64,000 nucleotides of DNA from Neoarius graeffei (Eukaryota; Chordata; Actinopteri; Siluriformes; Ariidae). The DNA lies in NCBI RefSeq assembly GCF_027579695.1, contig NC_083571.1, forward strand, positions 32,446,943-32,510,942, written 5' to 3'. Positions 32,378 to 44,376 of this stretch are shown one piece after another; the stretch's first letter is position 1; every line of letters starts with the position of its first letter. The position numbers and the translations under genes are program-made. The notes below the pieces were generated by a model. That model made no database searches. It was not told the DNA's origin and was given only the letters and a program-made list of their open reading frames with translations.

Positions 32378-33957
32378 CAGTGTCTTGCAAAAGTATTCAT
32401 CCCCCTTGGTGTTTGTCCTGTTTTGTCGCATTACAAGCTGGAATTAAAATGGATTTTTGGAGGGTTAGCACCATTTGATTTACACAACAGGCCGACCACT
32501 TTAAAGGTGCACGTTGTGGTGGTGGTGTTTTTTTTAATTGTAACACACAATAATTAAGATGAAAAAAAACATCTGCAGTGTGCATAGGTATTTCATTAAA
32601 AAAAAACCTAAATAAGAACTTCTCCAACCAATTCACTTCATAAGCAACATAATTAGTTGATTAAGATCCACCTGTGTGCAATCAGTGTCACATGATCTGT
32701 CACATGATGTCTGTATAAATCAACCTGTTCTGGAAGGACCCTGACTCTGCAACACTACTAAGCAAGCAACATGAAAACCAAGGACCCTCCAAACAGGTCA
32801 GAGACAAAGTTGTGGAGAAGTATAGATCAGGGTTGGGTTATAAAAAAAATATCCCAAACTTTGAATATCCCACAGAGCACCATTAAATCCATTATAGCAA
32901 AATGGAAAGAATATGGCACCACTACAAACCTGACAAGAGAAGGCCGCCCACCAAAACTCTCAGACCGGGCAAGGAGGGCATTAATTCGAGATGCAACAAA
33001 GACACCAAAGATAACACTGAAGGAGCTGCAAAGATCCACAGCGGAGATGGGAGTATCTGTCCATAGGACCACTTTAAGCCGTACACTCCACAGAGTGGGG
33101 CTTTATGGAAGAGTGGCCAGAAAAAAGCCATTGCTTAAGAAAACATGTTTGGAGTTTGCCCAACAGCATGTGGCAGGCTCTCCAAATACATGGAAGAAGA
33201 TTCTCTGGTCAAATGAGACTAAAATTGATCTTTTTGGTCATTATGGAAAATGACACGTGCAAACCCAACGCCCTGAGAACACCATTCCTACAGTGAAGCA
33301 TGGTGGTGGCAGCATCATGCTGTGGGGATGTTTTTCATTCGCAGGGACAGGAAAGATGGATGGCACTAAATACAGGGCAATTCTGGAGGAAAACCTGTTT
33401 GAGTCGGCCAGAGGTTTGAGACTGGGACGAAGGTTCACGTTCCAGCAGGACAATGACCCTAAACATACTGCTAAAGCTACACTGGAGTGGTTTAAAGGGA
33501 AACATTTAAATGTCTTGGAATGACCTAGTCAAAGCCCAGACCTCAATCCAATTGAGAATCTGTGGCATAACTTGAAGATTGCTGAACACCAACGCAACCC
33601 ATCTAACTTGAAGGAGTTGGAGCGGTTTTGCCTTGAGGAATGGGCAAAAATTCCAGTGGCTAGATGTGCTAAGCTAATAGAGACATACCCCAAGAGACTT
33701 GCAGCTGTAATTGCAGCAAAAGGTGGCTCTACAAAGTATTGACTTTCAGGGGAGAATACCGATGCACACTCCAGATTTCGGGGGGGGGTTCATCTTAATT
33801 TTTTTTTTTTGCCAGAAAAAAAAAATGCTCCTTTTAAAGTGGTAGGCATGTTGTGTAAATCAAATGGTGTTCCCCTCGAAAAAAAATTTAATTCCAGCTT
33901 GTAATGCGACAAAACAGGACAAACACCAAGGGGGATGAATACTTTTGCAAGACATTG
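32378..33957 (+). mobile_element. Tc1 transposon (second family)
   Basis: Termini CAGTGTCTTGCAAAAGTATT and complement, flanked by TA (32376-32377, 33958-33959). Inverted repeats extend past GCATTACAAGCTGGAATTAA. Full length, 1580 bp. Confidence 0.93.
32771..33741 (+). pseudogene. Tc1 transposase with two nonsense codons
   Basis: N-terminal HTH part KISQTLNIPQSTIKSIIAKW and GRPPKLSDRARRAL, then the catalytic domain. The usual first catalytic Asp is Asn (LWSNETKIDLFG). In-frame TGA stops at 33251-33253 and where [11 protein letters not shown] begins (GAATGA in place of GAATGG, about 33522). Second Asp in [12 protein letters not shown] and Glu in [10 protein letters not shown] are kept. Ends AAKGGSTKY. 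Inactive. Confidence 0.9.
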
Positions 33958-33959
33958 TA

Positions 33960-35159
33960 AACGTCTTCAATCTTCAGTGTCGTTTTTGTAGTTCTTCACA
34001 GAAAGCCGCAGAAATACTGTAAATAAATGTTTAAAAAATAGAGGTCTGAGGTTTGTCTAGAGATGGATCGATATTTTTAACTGTCGAGTTGATCAATAAA
34101 ATATGTATGGGTCAAATTTGAAACATTTAAACCACTATGCAAGTTAGAATCCTTTCTCCTCTTCTTCTTGAGGATTTCGGACAGTCAATGAGTGAATATT
34201 TAAACATTCACTGGATGGTTCACCTGAGTACTTTTCCTTAACTGGCCTTAAGTGCACTTTTTCACTCCTGATTCAAAAGCACTGATCTAAATATAATGAA
34301 ATGTGAGCTGAAAGAGGAATGGTGAGGTCTTTTAATCCAGTGTAACTCTCTGTCCAGGTCTGAGAGGCCTGAGGTGACCTAATGATCATCTTTTCATCAT
34401 TCTGTCCATCATTGCAAAGTGCCTCAGCGTCTGAAATGCCTTGTAACTGTAATTCATTATAAATTAATTGTTTCTCAACTCACCATGTGGTCCCAATCCA
34501 AACTCAACCACCAACGCTGGTCTACCGTTTAAAGTCTCGTGATGTGATGGACATGTTTGAATAATAAATGCCGAAGCTTCCACGTTTTACTTTTTTTTTG
34601 TTAGAAAATGCATTTCCAATCCTCACTATACCTGAAGCAGAAATTCTTGGGATTTAATCTACACACACGCACTCAGTCGTACCAGCTGAGAGACGACAGA
34701 AACATTCTTGTACACTAGTATTTAATACCAAACCTGTTCCTGATTTTATTTAATATTTAAACATTCCCCTGCCTTCTTTGTCCTTTCTGCACTGTTATAT
34801 CACACATGCTGCTTTTCTCCACACGGCTTTGAGCTGAATGCTCTTCAGTTGACTTCATTCTTAGCAAAGAATAAAATAAAAGTAATGTCACAGTGCTTTG
34901 TGTTTTGGTTTTTACTTTTTGAGGTATCCTTCTTGAATTTGACATACTCAGTGGCCGGAAGATCTAAATATCTAACACGGAGCCGTTTCCAGTGCAGTTT
35001 GTGTGCAGAAAAAAAAAAGTTCACTACATAGGTGATGGAATTAGGGCGTCAGCACTGACTGGGTGAATAGGAAGCCATTTTGGACTCGAAGCTCTGTTTT
35101 TATGGTGATTATAGCAAGAAACATCCTGCAATAATAATCGAGTCTTTGAAAGGAGAACC
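33960..35159. other. intergenic, no feature recognised
   Basis: AT-rich sequence between PGM2 and the next repeat block. No gene, RNA or classified repeat seen. Confidence 0.5.
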
Positions 35160-35450
35160 TGGATAAATCTGGTCCTGACAGGTTCTGGGTTTGAACCTTC
35201 CATTCGACTGGAGTCTTTCTGTATGGGTTTCCTCTAGGTGCTCCAGTTTCCTCCTACATTCCAAAGACTGGGATTAGTTTAACTGGCTGCTCGAAATCCC
35301 CTGCAGGTGGAAATGTGAGTGTGATGGCTGTTCACCCTGACTGGTGACCTGCCCAGGGTGAACTCCGCCTCTCCCCCGGAGTCAGCTGGGATTGGCTCCA
35401 GCTCACCCTGCGACCCTGATGGATAAGTGGTATAGATAGTGGATGGATAA
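35160..35450 (+). mobile_element. divergent V-SINE-like copy
   Basis: A tRNA B-box-like GGGTTTGAACC near 35190, the conserved core GGTGACCTGCCCAGGGTGAA and GTCAGCTGGGATTGGCTCCA, and a GGATGGATAA tail. Older relative of the SINEs at 41258 and 61261. Confidence 0.7.
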
Positions 35451-35731
35451 ACAGTACTGTATATGTTTTTAAGAAGTAAAATGTAAATCCGGAATAATGT
35501 GTAACAGGTGATGTTTACTCTGAGTGGAGACTGAGCCGTGCTGAAAACTGATAAAATGTTCACTCGCTTTGTTTCTGTCTGGGACACCAGGGGCCTTTGC
35601 CATTTTGGGGGTCAATCAGTAGCTCCATTTCACATAAAAGTCCTCTGGAATAGTTTTAGGTCATTGCCCTTAATGCCTCTGGGGTTCATAAAGTTATTGA
35701 TGAATCTATCTATGTCTGTCTGTCTGTTTAT

Positions 35732-35732
35732 C

Positions 35733-35793
<61 letters not shown>

Positions 35794-35880
35794 ACTGTTG
35801 ATCCACCTATCTGTCTCTCTATCTAAATGTCTATCGATCGATCGATCTATCTGTATATCTGTCTATCTGTCTGTCTAATT
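35732..35880. repeat. ATCT/GTCT tetranucleotide repeat
   Basis: Pure (ATCT)n to about 35793, then degenerate CTGT/ATCG variants. The array also flanks the other side of the Tc1 at 35894, which inserted into it. Confidence 0.92.
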
Positions 35881-35893
35881 GTTGATAGATCTA

Positions 35894-37524
35894 CAGTTAG
35901 GTCCATAAATATTTGGACACTGACACAAATTTTTTTCTACCTGTTTACTGAAACATATTCAAGTTATAGTTATATAATGGACATGGACATAAAGTCCAGA
36001 CTTTCAGCTTTCATTTGAGGGTATCCACATTAAAATTGGATGAAGGGTTTAGGAGTTTCGGCTCCTTAACATGTGCCACCCTGTTTTTAAAGGGACCAAA
36101 AGTAATTGGACAATTGACTCAAAGGCTATTTCATGGGCAATTCCTTCGTTATGTCATTCTCAATTAAGCAGATAAAAGGCCTGGAGTTGATTTGAGGTGT
36201 GGTGCTTGCATTTGGAAGATTTTGCTGTGAAGAAAACATGCGGTCAAAGGAGCTGTCCATGCAGGTGAAACAAGCCATCCTTAAGCTGCGAAAACAGAAA
36301 AAAAACCATCTGAGAAATTGCTACAATATTAGGAGTGGCAAAATCTACAGTTTGGTACATCCTGAGAAAGAAAGAAAGAAAGCACTGGTGAACTCATCAA
36401 TGCAAAAAGACCTGGACGCCCACAGACGACAACAGTGGTGGATGATCGCAGAATAATTTCCATGGTGAAGAGAAACCCCTTCACAACAGCCAACTAAGTG
36501 AACAACACTCTCCAGGAGGTAGGCGTATCAATATCCAAATCTACCATAAAGAGAAGACTGCATGAAAGTAAATACAGAGGGTTCACTGCACGGTGCAAGG
36601 CACTCATAAGCCTCAAGAATAAAAAGGCTAGATTGGACTTTGCTAAAAAAACATCTAAAAAAGCCAGCACAGTTCTGCAAGAACATTCTTTGGACAGATG
36701 AAACCAAGATCAACCTCTACCAGAATGATGGCAAGAAAAAAGTATGGCGAAGGCGTGGTACAGCTCATGATCCAAAGCATACCACATCATCTGTAAAACA
36801 CGGCGGAGGCAGTGTGATGGCTTGGGCATGCATGGCTGCCAGTGGCACTGGGTCACTAGTGTTTATTGATGATGTGACACAGGACAGAAGCAGCCGGATG
36901 AATTCTGAGGTATTCAGAGACATACTGTGTGCTCAAATCCAGCCAAACTGATTGGTCGGCGTTTCATAATACAGATGGACAATGACCCAAAACATAAAGC
37001 CAAAGCAACCCAGGAGTTTATTAAAGCAAAGAAGTGGAATATTCTTGAATGGCCAAGTCAGTCACCTGATCTCAACCCAATTGAGCATGCATTTCACTTG
37101 TTAAAGACTAAACTTCAGACAGAAAGGCCCACAAACAAACAGCAACTGAAAACCGCTGCAGTAAAGGCCTGGCAGAGCATTAAAAAGGAGGAAACGCAGC
37201 GTCTGGTGACGTCCATGAGTTCAAGACTTCAGGCAGTCATTGCCAACAAAGGATTTTCAACCAAGTATTAGAAATGAACATTTTATTTACAATTATTTAA
37301 TTTGTCCAATTACTTTTGAGCCCCTGAAATGAAGGGATTGTGTTTAAAAAATGCTTTAGTTCCTCACATTTTTATGCAATCATTTTGTTCAACCCACTGA
37401 ATTAAAGCTGAAAGTCTGAACTTCAACTGCATCTGAATTGTTTTGTTCACAATTCATTGTGGTAATGTACAGAACCAAAACTAGAAAAATGTTGTCTCTG
37501 TCCAAATATTTATGGACCTAACTG
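35894..37524 (+). mobile_element. Tc1 transposon (third family)
   Basis: Termini CAGTTAGGTCCATAAATATT and complement, TA on both sides (35892-35893, 37525-37526). 1631 bp, inserted in a tetranucleotide repeat. Confidence 0.93.
36239..37271 (+). pseudogene. Tc1 transposase, frameshifted
   Basis: Starts MRSKELSMQVKQAILKLRKQ. The HTH region is broken by frameshifts near 36450 and a stop near 36495. The catalytic part is in at least two frames: [18 protein letters not shown] with the first Asp, [20 protein letters not shown], then QMDNDPKHKAKATQEF (second Asp) and [14 protein letters not shown] (Glu). Ends ANKGFSTKY. Confidence 0.88.
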
Positions 37525-39372
37525 TATCTATCTAAATGTCCATACATCTATCTATTTATATATATAGAAGTGGATGGAAAATGGTTGACTAAACCAGTTC
37601 ATATTGCTAGTTATTTTAATGATTATTTCTCTTCAAAGATAAATAATTTAAGGAGTAATATGCAACAGACAGGTATTGATTCTTCCATAACAAGAATTAA
37701 AGAGTTAGTGAAGAATAATAAGAACTATGAATTTAAAATAGCAAAGGTTTCTGTTAAGGATGTTGAGTGTTTAATTAAAAAATGTAAGGAAAGGTCACCA
37801 GGGGTGGATAACTTGGATGTTAAATTTCTCAGTTTAGCTGCCAGTGTGATTTCAGTTCCTGTCTGCCATATTGTTAATCTGAGTATTGAAAAATGTATTT
37901 GTCCTAAGACATGGAAGATAGCAAAAAATTATTCCACTTAAAAAAAAATCCATCTGGTCCTTTTTCAGGCACAAACAGTCGTCCTATAAGTTTGTTACCA
38001 GTATTAGGAAAGGTGATGGAGAGAATTATTTTTGAACAAATACAAAGATATTTTGATGTATATAATTTAAACACAGATTATCAACATGCCTATAGGCCCG
38101 GCCATAGTACATGTACTTAAGAGATAGAGGGCAGACTGTTTACTTTAATGGTAGTTTTTCTAAAGTAAGTCCTGTTGACTGTGGAGTACCACAGGGGAGC
38201 TGTTTAGGGCCTTTATTGTTTTCGATTTTCATTAATGATCTCCCCTTGGTGCTGAGTAAAGCTCAAATTTCTATGTACGCGGATGATTCAACAAGAAATG
38301 CAGCAGCAGAATCAGCTGATATTGTTAATGATATATTACAGAAAGAACTACAATTAGTGGTAGAGTGGGTAACCAGTAATAAACTTGTGCTTAATGTGAC
38401 CAAAACAAAGGATATTAATAGGATCAAGGTATCAATTGAAAGCTGAACCAAAATTGAATTTACAAGTAAATTATATTTCTGTTGAACAAGTACAAGAGAC
38501 TAAACTTCTGGGCATTACTATTAATCATACTTTATCATGGTCTAACCATATTGATAAAATTGTAAGAAAAATGGGAAGGGGAGTGTCAGTTGTAAGAAGA
38601 ATTTCAAAAGGTATGCCACTGGAAGTTATCAAACAGGTTCTAAATGCTTTAGTGATGTCACAGTTAGATTATTGTTTTGTAATATGGTCTAGTGCTTCTA
38701 TGAAAGACATGAGAAAACTGCAAGTTGTGCAAAATAAAGCAGCGCGTTGTGCATTACATTGTTCTTACAGAACCAACGTGAAGGACATGCATAATCGATC
38801 GAGATGGTTAACTGTAAGACAGAGGTATTATTATGTCTTGTTAACCTTTTTGAGGAATATTATGTTAACACAGTCCCCAAGAATATTGTATAAAAGGTTA
38901 CTGCCTAATTTTGTTCAACATGAATATCAAACGCGATATGCAGCTGATGGAAGGTTTATATTGCCCAGAGCCAATACATGCAGTATTCAGAAGACGGTCA
39001 TAATACAGTGGTGCTTGAAAGTTTGTGAACCCTTTAGAATTTTCTATATTTCTGCATAAATATGACCTAAAACATCATCAGATTTTCACACAAGTCCTAA
39101 AAGTAGATAAAGAGAACCCAGTTAAACAAATGAGAGAAAAATATTATACTTGGTCATTTATTTATTGAAGAAAATGAGCCAATATTACATATCTGTGAGC
39201 GGCAGAAGTATGTGAACCTCTAGGATTAGCAGTTAATTTGAAGGTGAAATTAGAGTCAGGTGTTTTCAATCAATGGGATGACAATCAGGTGTGAGTGGGC
39301 ACCCTGTTTTATTTAAAGAACAGGGATCTATCAAAGTCTGATCTTCACAACACATGTTTGTGGAAGTGTATC

Positions 39373-40629
39373 ATGGCACAAGCAAAGGAGATTTCTGAGA
39401 ACCTCAGAAAAAGCGTTGTTGATGCTCATCAGGCTGGAAAAGGTTACAAAACCATCTCTAAAGAGTTTGGACTCCACCAAGCCACAGTCAGACAGATTGT
39501 GTACAAATGGAGGAAATTCAAGACCATTGTTACCCTCCACAGGAGTGGTCGACCAACAAAGATCACTCCAAGAGCAAGGCGTGTAATAGTCGGTGAGGTC
39601 ACAAAGGACCCCAGGGGAACTTCTAAGCAACTGAAGGCCTCTCTCACATTGGCTAATGTTAATGTTCATGAGTCCACCATCAGGAGAACACTGAACAACA
39701 ATGGTGTGCATGGCAGGGTTGCAAGGAGCTCTCCAAAACTCTGCTCACTGCTCTCCAAAAAGAACATTGCTGCTCGTCTGCAGTTTGCTAAAGATCACGT
39801 GGACAAGCCAGAAGGCTATTCTTTAAATTCGTTTCTTAAGACAAGGATTTTTTAAGATGTTACCTTGACAGTTTCGGCGATAAACTTCCGCCTTCTTCAA
39901 AACAGTCACCAGATGTCGAGTGATTATCGCCGAAACTGTCAAGGTAACATCTTAAAAAATCCTTGTCTTAAGAAACGAATTTCAAGAATAGTTTCAATAG
40001 GTAGACATAATGAACTTTCACTACATAAGCCAGAAGGCTATTGGAAAAATGTTTTGTGGATGGATGAGACCAAAATAGAACTTTTTGGTTTAAATGAGAA
40101 GCATTATGTTTGGAGAAAGGAAAACACTGCATTCCAGCAGAAGAACCTTATCCCATCTGTGAAACATGGTGGTGGTCGTATCATGGTTTGGGCCTGTTTT
40201 GCTGCATCTAGGCCAGGATGGCTTGCCATCATTGATGGAACAATGAATTCTGAATTATACCAGCGAATTCTAAAGGAAAATGTCAGGACATCTGTCCATG
40301 AACTGAATCTCCAGAGAAGGTGGGTCATGCAGCAAGACAACGACCCTAAGCACACAAGTCGTTCTACCAAAGAATGGTTAAAGACGAATAAAGTTAATGT
40401 TTTGGAATGGCCAAGTCAAAGTCCTGACCTTAATCCAATGGAAATGTTGTGGAAGGACCTGAAGCGAGCAGTTCATGTGAGGAAACCCACCAACGTCCCA
40501 GAGTTGAAGCTGTTCTGTACGGAGGAACGGGCTGAAATTCCTCCCAGCCGGTGTGCAGGACTGATCAACAGTTACCGCAAACGTTTAGTTGCAGTTATTG
40601 CTGCACAAGGGGGTCACACCAGATACTGA
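39373..40629 (+). pseudogene. Tc1 transposase split by a 206-bp insertion
   Basis: N-terminal half begins MAQAKEISENLRKSVV; two small tandem duplications add residues (LANVNVHEST; RVARSSPKLCSLLSKKN). After the insertion the catalytic half is open to the stop: [66 protein letters not shown], ending AAQGGHTRY. All three DD34E residues are intact, so only the insertion and small duplications inactivate it. Confidence 0.88.
39821..40026. mobile_element. foldback insertion in Tc1, Penelope-like in style
   Basis: Flanked by a 16-bp duplication AAGCCAGAAGGCTATT (39805-39820, 40027-40042). Contains a 56-bp perfect inverted repeat (39828-39883 with 39924-39979) around a 40-bp loop. The GAAGAAGGCGGAAGTTTATC-GCCGAAAC type sequence resembles ends of Penelope-like retroelements, a tentative assignment. 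Confidence 0.6.
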
Positions 40630-41257
40630 AAGCAAAGGTTCACATACTTTTGCCACTCACAGATATGTACTATTGGATCATTTTCCTCAATAAATAAATG
40701 ACCAAGGATAATATTTTTGTCTCATTTGTTTAACTGGGTTCTCTTTATCTACTTTTAGGACTTGTGTGAAAACCTGATGTTGTTTTAGGTCATATTTATG
40801 CAGAAATATAGAAAATTCTAAAGGGTTCACAAACTTTCAAGCACCACTGTAGAGCGATGGAGAAGTGGAACTCATTGCCAGTGTATATTGTGCATGAGAA
40901 TACTAGGGAAAGATTTAAGATGCTGATAAAACAATACCTTGTAGGATTTCATGAATTACGATTTTTTTGTGAGAAGTCCAAAATATTACTGAATATGATA
41001 AAAATGGACTGTATTGTTTATTGTTTTATTGAGTTTGTCTTATGATTTATGTTTTTGGAAGTGAGGAGTGGGAGTGGGGGGTGTCTCGGGGTGCAGGTGT
41101 CTGGCACGTGTTCACAGGTGCCACTCTACAAGGGACCCTCCGCTGTTGGGGGGTGTAGGTGGGCAGGTGTTGGGGGCTGGGTGTCTGCATCCTCGGGTCA
41201 CTCTCAGACTTCTTTCATTTGGTGGTGTTTATGTTTTTTATCATTTGAATTGGAGAA

Positions 41258-41629
41258 GGGCGGCACGGTGGTGTAGTGGTTAGCACTGTCGCCTCACAGC
41301 AAGAAGGTCTGGGTTCAAGCCCCGTGGCCGGCGAGGGCCTTTCCATGTGGAGTTTGCATGTTCTCCCCGTGTCTGCGTTGGTTTCCTCCGGGTGCTCCGG
41401 TTTCCCCCACAGTCCAAAGACATGCAGGTTAGGTTAACTGGTGACTCTAAATTGACCGTAGGTGTGAATGTGAGTGTGAATGGTTGTCTGTATCTATGTG
41501 TCAGCCCTGTGATGACCTGGCGATTTGTCCAGGGTGTACCCCGCCTTTCGCCCGTAGTCAGCTGGGATAGGCTCCAGCTTGCCTGCGACCCTGTAGAAGG
41601 ATAAAGCGGCTAGAGATAATGAGATGAGA
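41258..41629 (+). mobile_element. tRNA-derived SINE (Mermaid-like), complete
   Basis: Head GGCGGCACGGTGGTGTAGTG with A-box-like TAGTGGTTAGCAC and B-box-like GGGTTCAAGCCC, then the conserved core and a GATGA tail. Flanking duplication TGAATTGGAGAA (41246-41257 and 41630-41641). Confidence 0.92.
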
Positions 41630-41893
41630 TGAATTGGAGAAAAGGTAATATGGAAAGTGGAGAGAAACCTGTGGTAATTTATATTAGAAATCAACAGATT
41701 TATGAATTTTATTGTATTTGATTCAATATGTGATCTATTGTGTGTTTGGTTTGTAGTGTATTGTATGTTGTAATGTATTGTGAATGTGTATTGTATGTAT
41801 ATGTATGATTTGTTTGTTTGATGTTGTGATGCGAGATGATTGGACGCCAGGAAGAATAGCCTTCTTTATAACAAGTGCTAATGGTGATTCCGA

Positions 41894-42052
41894 ATAAAAA
41901 TGAAATATCTATCTATCTGACTGACTGTCTGTCTATCTATCTATCTGTCTGTCTATCTGTCTGAATGTCTATCTATCTGTCTATCTATCTGTCTGAATAT
42001 CTATCTGTCTAAATGTCTGTCTATCTATCTATATGTCTGCCTGTCAAGTTTT
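41894..42052. repeat. ATCT/GTCT repeat
   Basis: Degenerate tetranucleotide array forming the tail of the LINE and the target of the transposon at 42055. Confidence 0.9.
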
Positions 42053-42739
42053 TACAGTTTTTCTCCATTGGTTTGGCTCATTTCTTGAAACTGAGATGAC
42101 AGTCTCATAACTATAAGGCAATTTGGCCAAACAGACTTACAGTTCTGCACAACACTTCAGATAACCAGCAAAATGTCATTTGTCTCCCAAAACTACTCAT
42201 CCATGCTTCAAAATGAAATCCCTTTCCCATCTAAATAGTCAGTACCATAAAAATGGCATAAATCCTTCTCAGTTGCTTTGGCACATTCTCATTCATTCAG
42301 TTCTTCTGTCAAAATAACTTGGATGGTACAGCACAACTACATGGATCACCTGGCAATGTTTGTACAGCTCCCAAAACAGTTTACCCATCTGTCAAAACTA
42401 CATTCCCTTCTCATATAACTAGTCAGTGCCTCCAAAATGCATTGTCCCTTTGGTATTGTGTAAGTACTGCGAGTCAAAATGCTTAGACGCTTTGTCATGG
42501 CATATGTCTAACTATAGGAATACAGTTTTCACACCACACACACACGCTGCACTCATTCTGCCGAGGAATTTTCATTTTTATTCTCAGCTAACGTGAATTG
42601 TACACATTACTGTAGGTAGGGAACAATAAAAAGGAAAATGTATACGCTGTGTATACTGTGTACACAAAATACAAAAACCCACAAAAACAAACAAAAAATG
42701 AATACTGTAAATAAAGAGTCACAAATGAAGACATTTTGT

Positions 42740-43452
42740 TTAGTCGCGGTCACTCCCCTCTCTCGCCTGGTCACCATCCTCATCTTCCTGGCCATCCATT
42801 CTCTGTGCTCTGTTTGGCCACAGATTCTCATCAACATCACATCTGATGTTTTCTCTTGAGATGCAGCGTGGGAAGAAGCGTCGTGAATGCCTGAGCCATC
42901 CTCTACACTGATCACCTGTTATATCCTCACAGGCAGCATCCATAGCATTGAGGAGAGACCTCTGGTTTTCGGCATGGTGTTCATATACTCTCCATCTCCA
43001 AGCAGAGAAAAAACTCCTCGATAGGATTCAGGAATGGAGAATATGGTGGTAACAAGACATTATGCATTCTTGGATGCATGTTGAACCATGCCCGGATGCG
43101 TGGACCACGGTGGAAATTAACATTGTCCCATACAATGACAAACTGGGGTAGGTGGGGCCCTTCGAGACCCCTCTCATTTTCTGGGACCAAATATACATAT
43201 AGTTGGTCCAGGAAACGGAGGAGTTTCTCTGTGTTATACGGGCCCAAGCTTGCAGTGTGGGTGGCCACACCATTTTCTGAAATAGCCGCGCACATGGTTA
43301 TATTCCCCCCCCCGCTGGCCTGGGACATCCACTGTGGCCCGCTGGCCAATGATGTTTCGGCCACGCCTGCGGCCCTTGGCCAGGTTGAAGCCTGCCTCAT
43401 CAACAAACACTAGGATGTGTGGTGTTTCACTCCCCTCCAGTGCCAGGATTCT
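42740..43452 (-). CDS. transposase exon 3 (catalytic), frameshifted
   Basis: 713 nt, acceptor TTTCCAG, stop TAA at 42742-42740. Contains the DDE triad and a C-terminal part SRENIRCDVDENLWP. Two +1 shifts as described for the whole gene. Confidence 0.75.
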
Positions 43453-44343
43453 CTGGAAAAGAGATAAACAGAGTAAAAAAAAAATCAATCATGTAGATGG
43501 GTCATATGGTCACAGCAATGCTACACAATATGTTCTTCACAAAGTCAATATAACCCACTGTGGTTCCAATCCTAGAGTGCAGACTTATGCAGATTTTCTG
43601 GGGTAGTTTTTGATACAAAGAGAACAGAGACATACTGTTGACAGTGTTCTGTTACAGTTCAGCAAAATGCTGTGGTCATATATTGTAAAGCTGGAATCCA
43701 AAGGTAAAGAGGAGGATACTGAAACCCTCAGAAATTGGAACCTCTGCAGTGTTGGCTACTTATAGGTTACAAAATGATAGACAATGAATAATTGACTTAC
43801 CTGCACATACTGGTACCATAGCTCTTTTACTCTGGCAGTGTTCCTATCAAATGGTACTCTGTATATCTGTTTCATGGTGATTAGGTTCTTCTTCAGAACC
43901 CGGTCTATTGTTGATATGCTGATGGAGTTGATGTTTTGGAAGACACCATTGTTTTGGAGGACTGCATCCCGGATCTGTGTCAGTGTTATGGCATTATTTG
44001 CTATCACCATGTTCCAGATCTCCTGTTCTTGGCGATCGGTTAGAAGTTTTCTTCTTCCACCCGCATGAGGTTGTCGGCCAATCCTGCACATAGACAACAT
44101 AACTATTTGTTGTCCTTGCCTTATGTGTTTGTTACAGATTATCAATCACTGTACAGTAATGACTGCATTACACACCACTTTACTGTATTTGTAGGCTACT
44201 GTACTTACAATTGCACTGCCATTCTATTGCGAATTCTTGCTGTATTTTGTCCAATTTACAACAGTATTTCCTTTGTCATTCTACAGTAGTGAACTGTATA
44301 ATACTGTGACTTCACATCGAGGTAAGATTTTCGGCCTGGGTCT

Positions 44344-44376
<33 letters not shown>

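Larger units (their letters stand above)
39006..40849 (+). mobile_element. Tc1 transposon, third copy of the first family
   Basis: Termini CAGTGGTGCTTGAAAGTTTG and complement with TA on each side (39004-39005, 40850-40851). 1844 bp, of which 222 bp is a secondary insertion plus its duplication. Confidence 0.93.
37570..41030 (+). pseudogene. L2-like reverse transcriptase remnant
   Basis: Pre-RT region SVKDVECLIKKCKERSPGVD (37.76 kb). RT blocks in shifted frames: SRPISLLPVLGKVMERIIFE, then YRPGHST. A deletion removes block A and its catalytic Asp. The GVPQGSCLGPLLFSIFINDL block and the MYADDST catalytic box follow, then LGITINHTLSWSNHIDKIVR and SQLDYCFVIWSSA. After the Tc1, EKWNSLPVYIV and a Phe-rich end at about 41 kb. 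Non-functional. Confidence 0.85.
37567..41893 (+). mobile_element. L2-like LINE, 5' truncated
   Basis: Begins within ORF2 and ends at GAATAAAAATGAAAT followed by an ATCT repeat, a usual L2/CR1 style tail. Interrupted by a Tc1 (39006-40849) and a SINE (41258-41629). Confidence 0.8.

Noticed and set aside
41258..41340. tRNA gene at the SINE head
   Set aside because: A- and B-box-like sequences are present, but the head is part of a dispersed SINE with a duplication and repeats elsewhere; no proper cloverleaf was confirmed.
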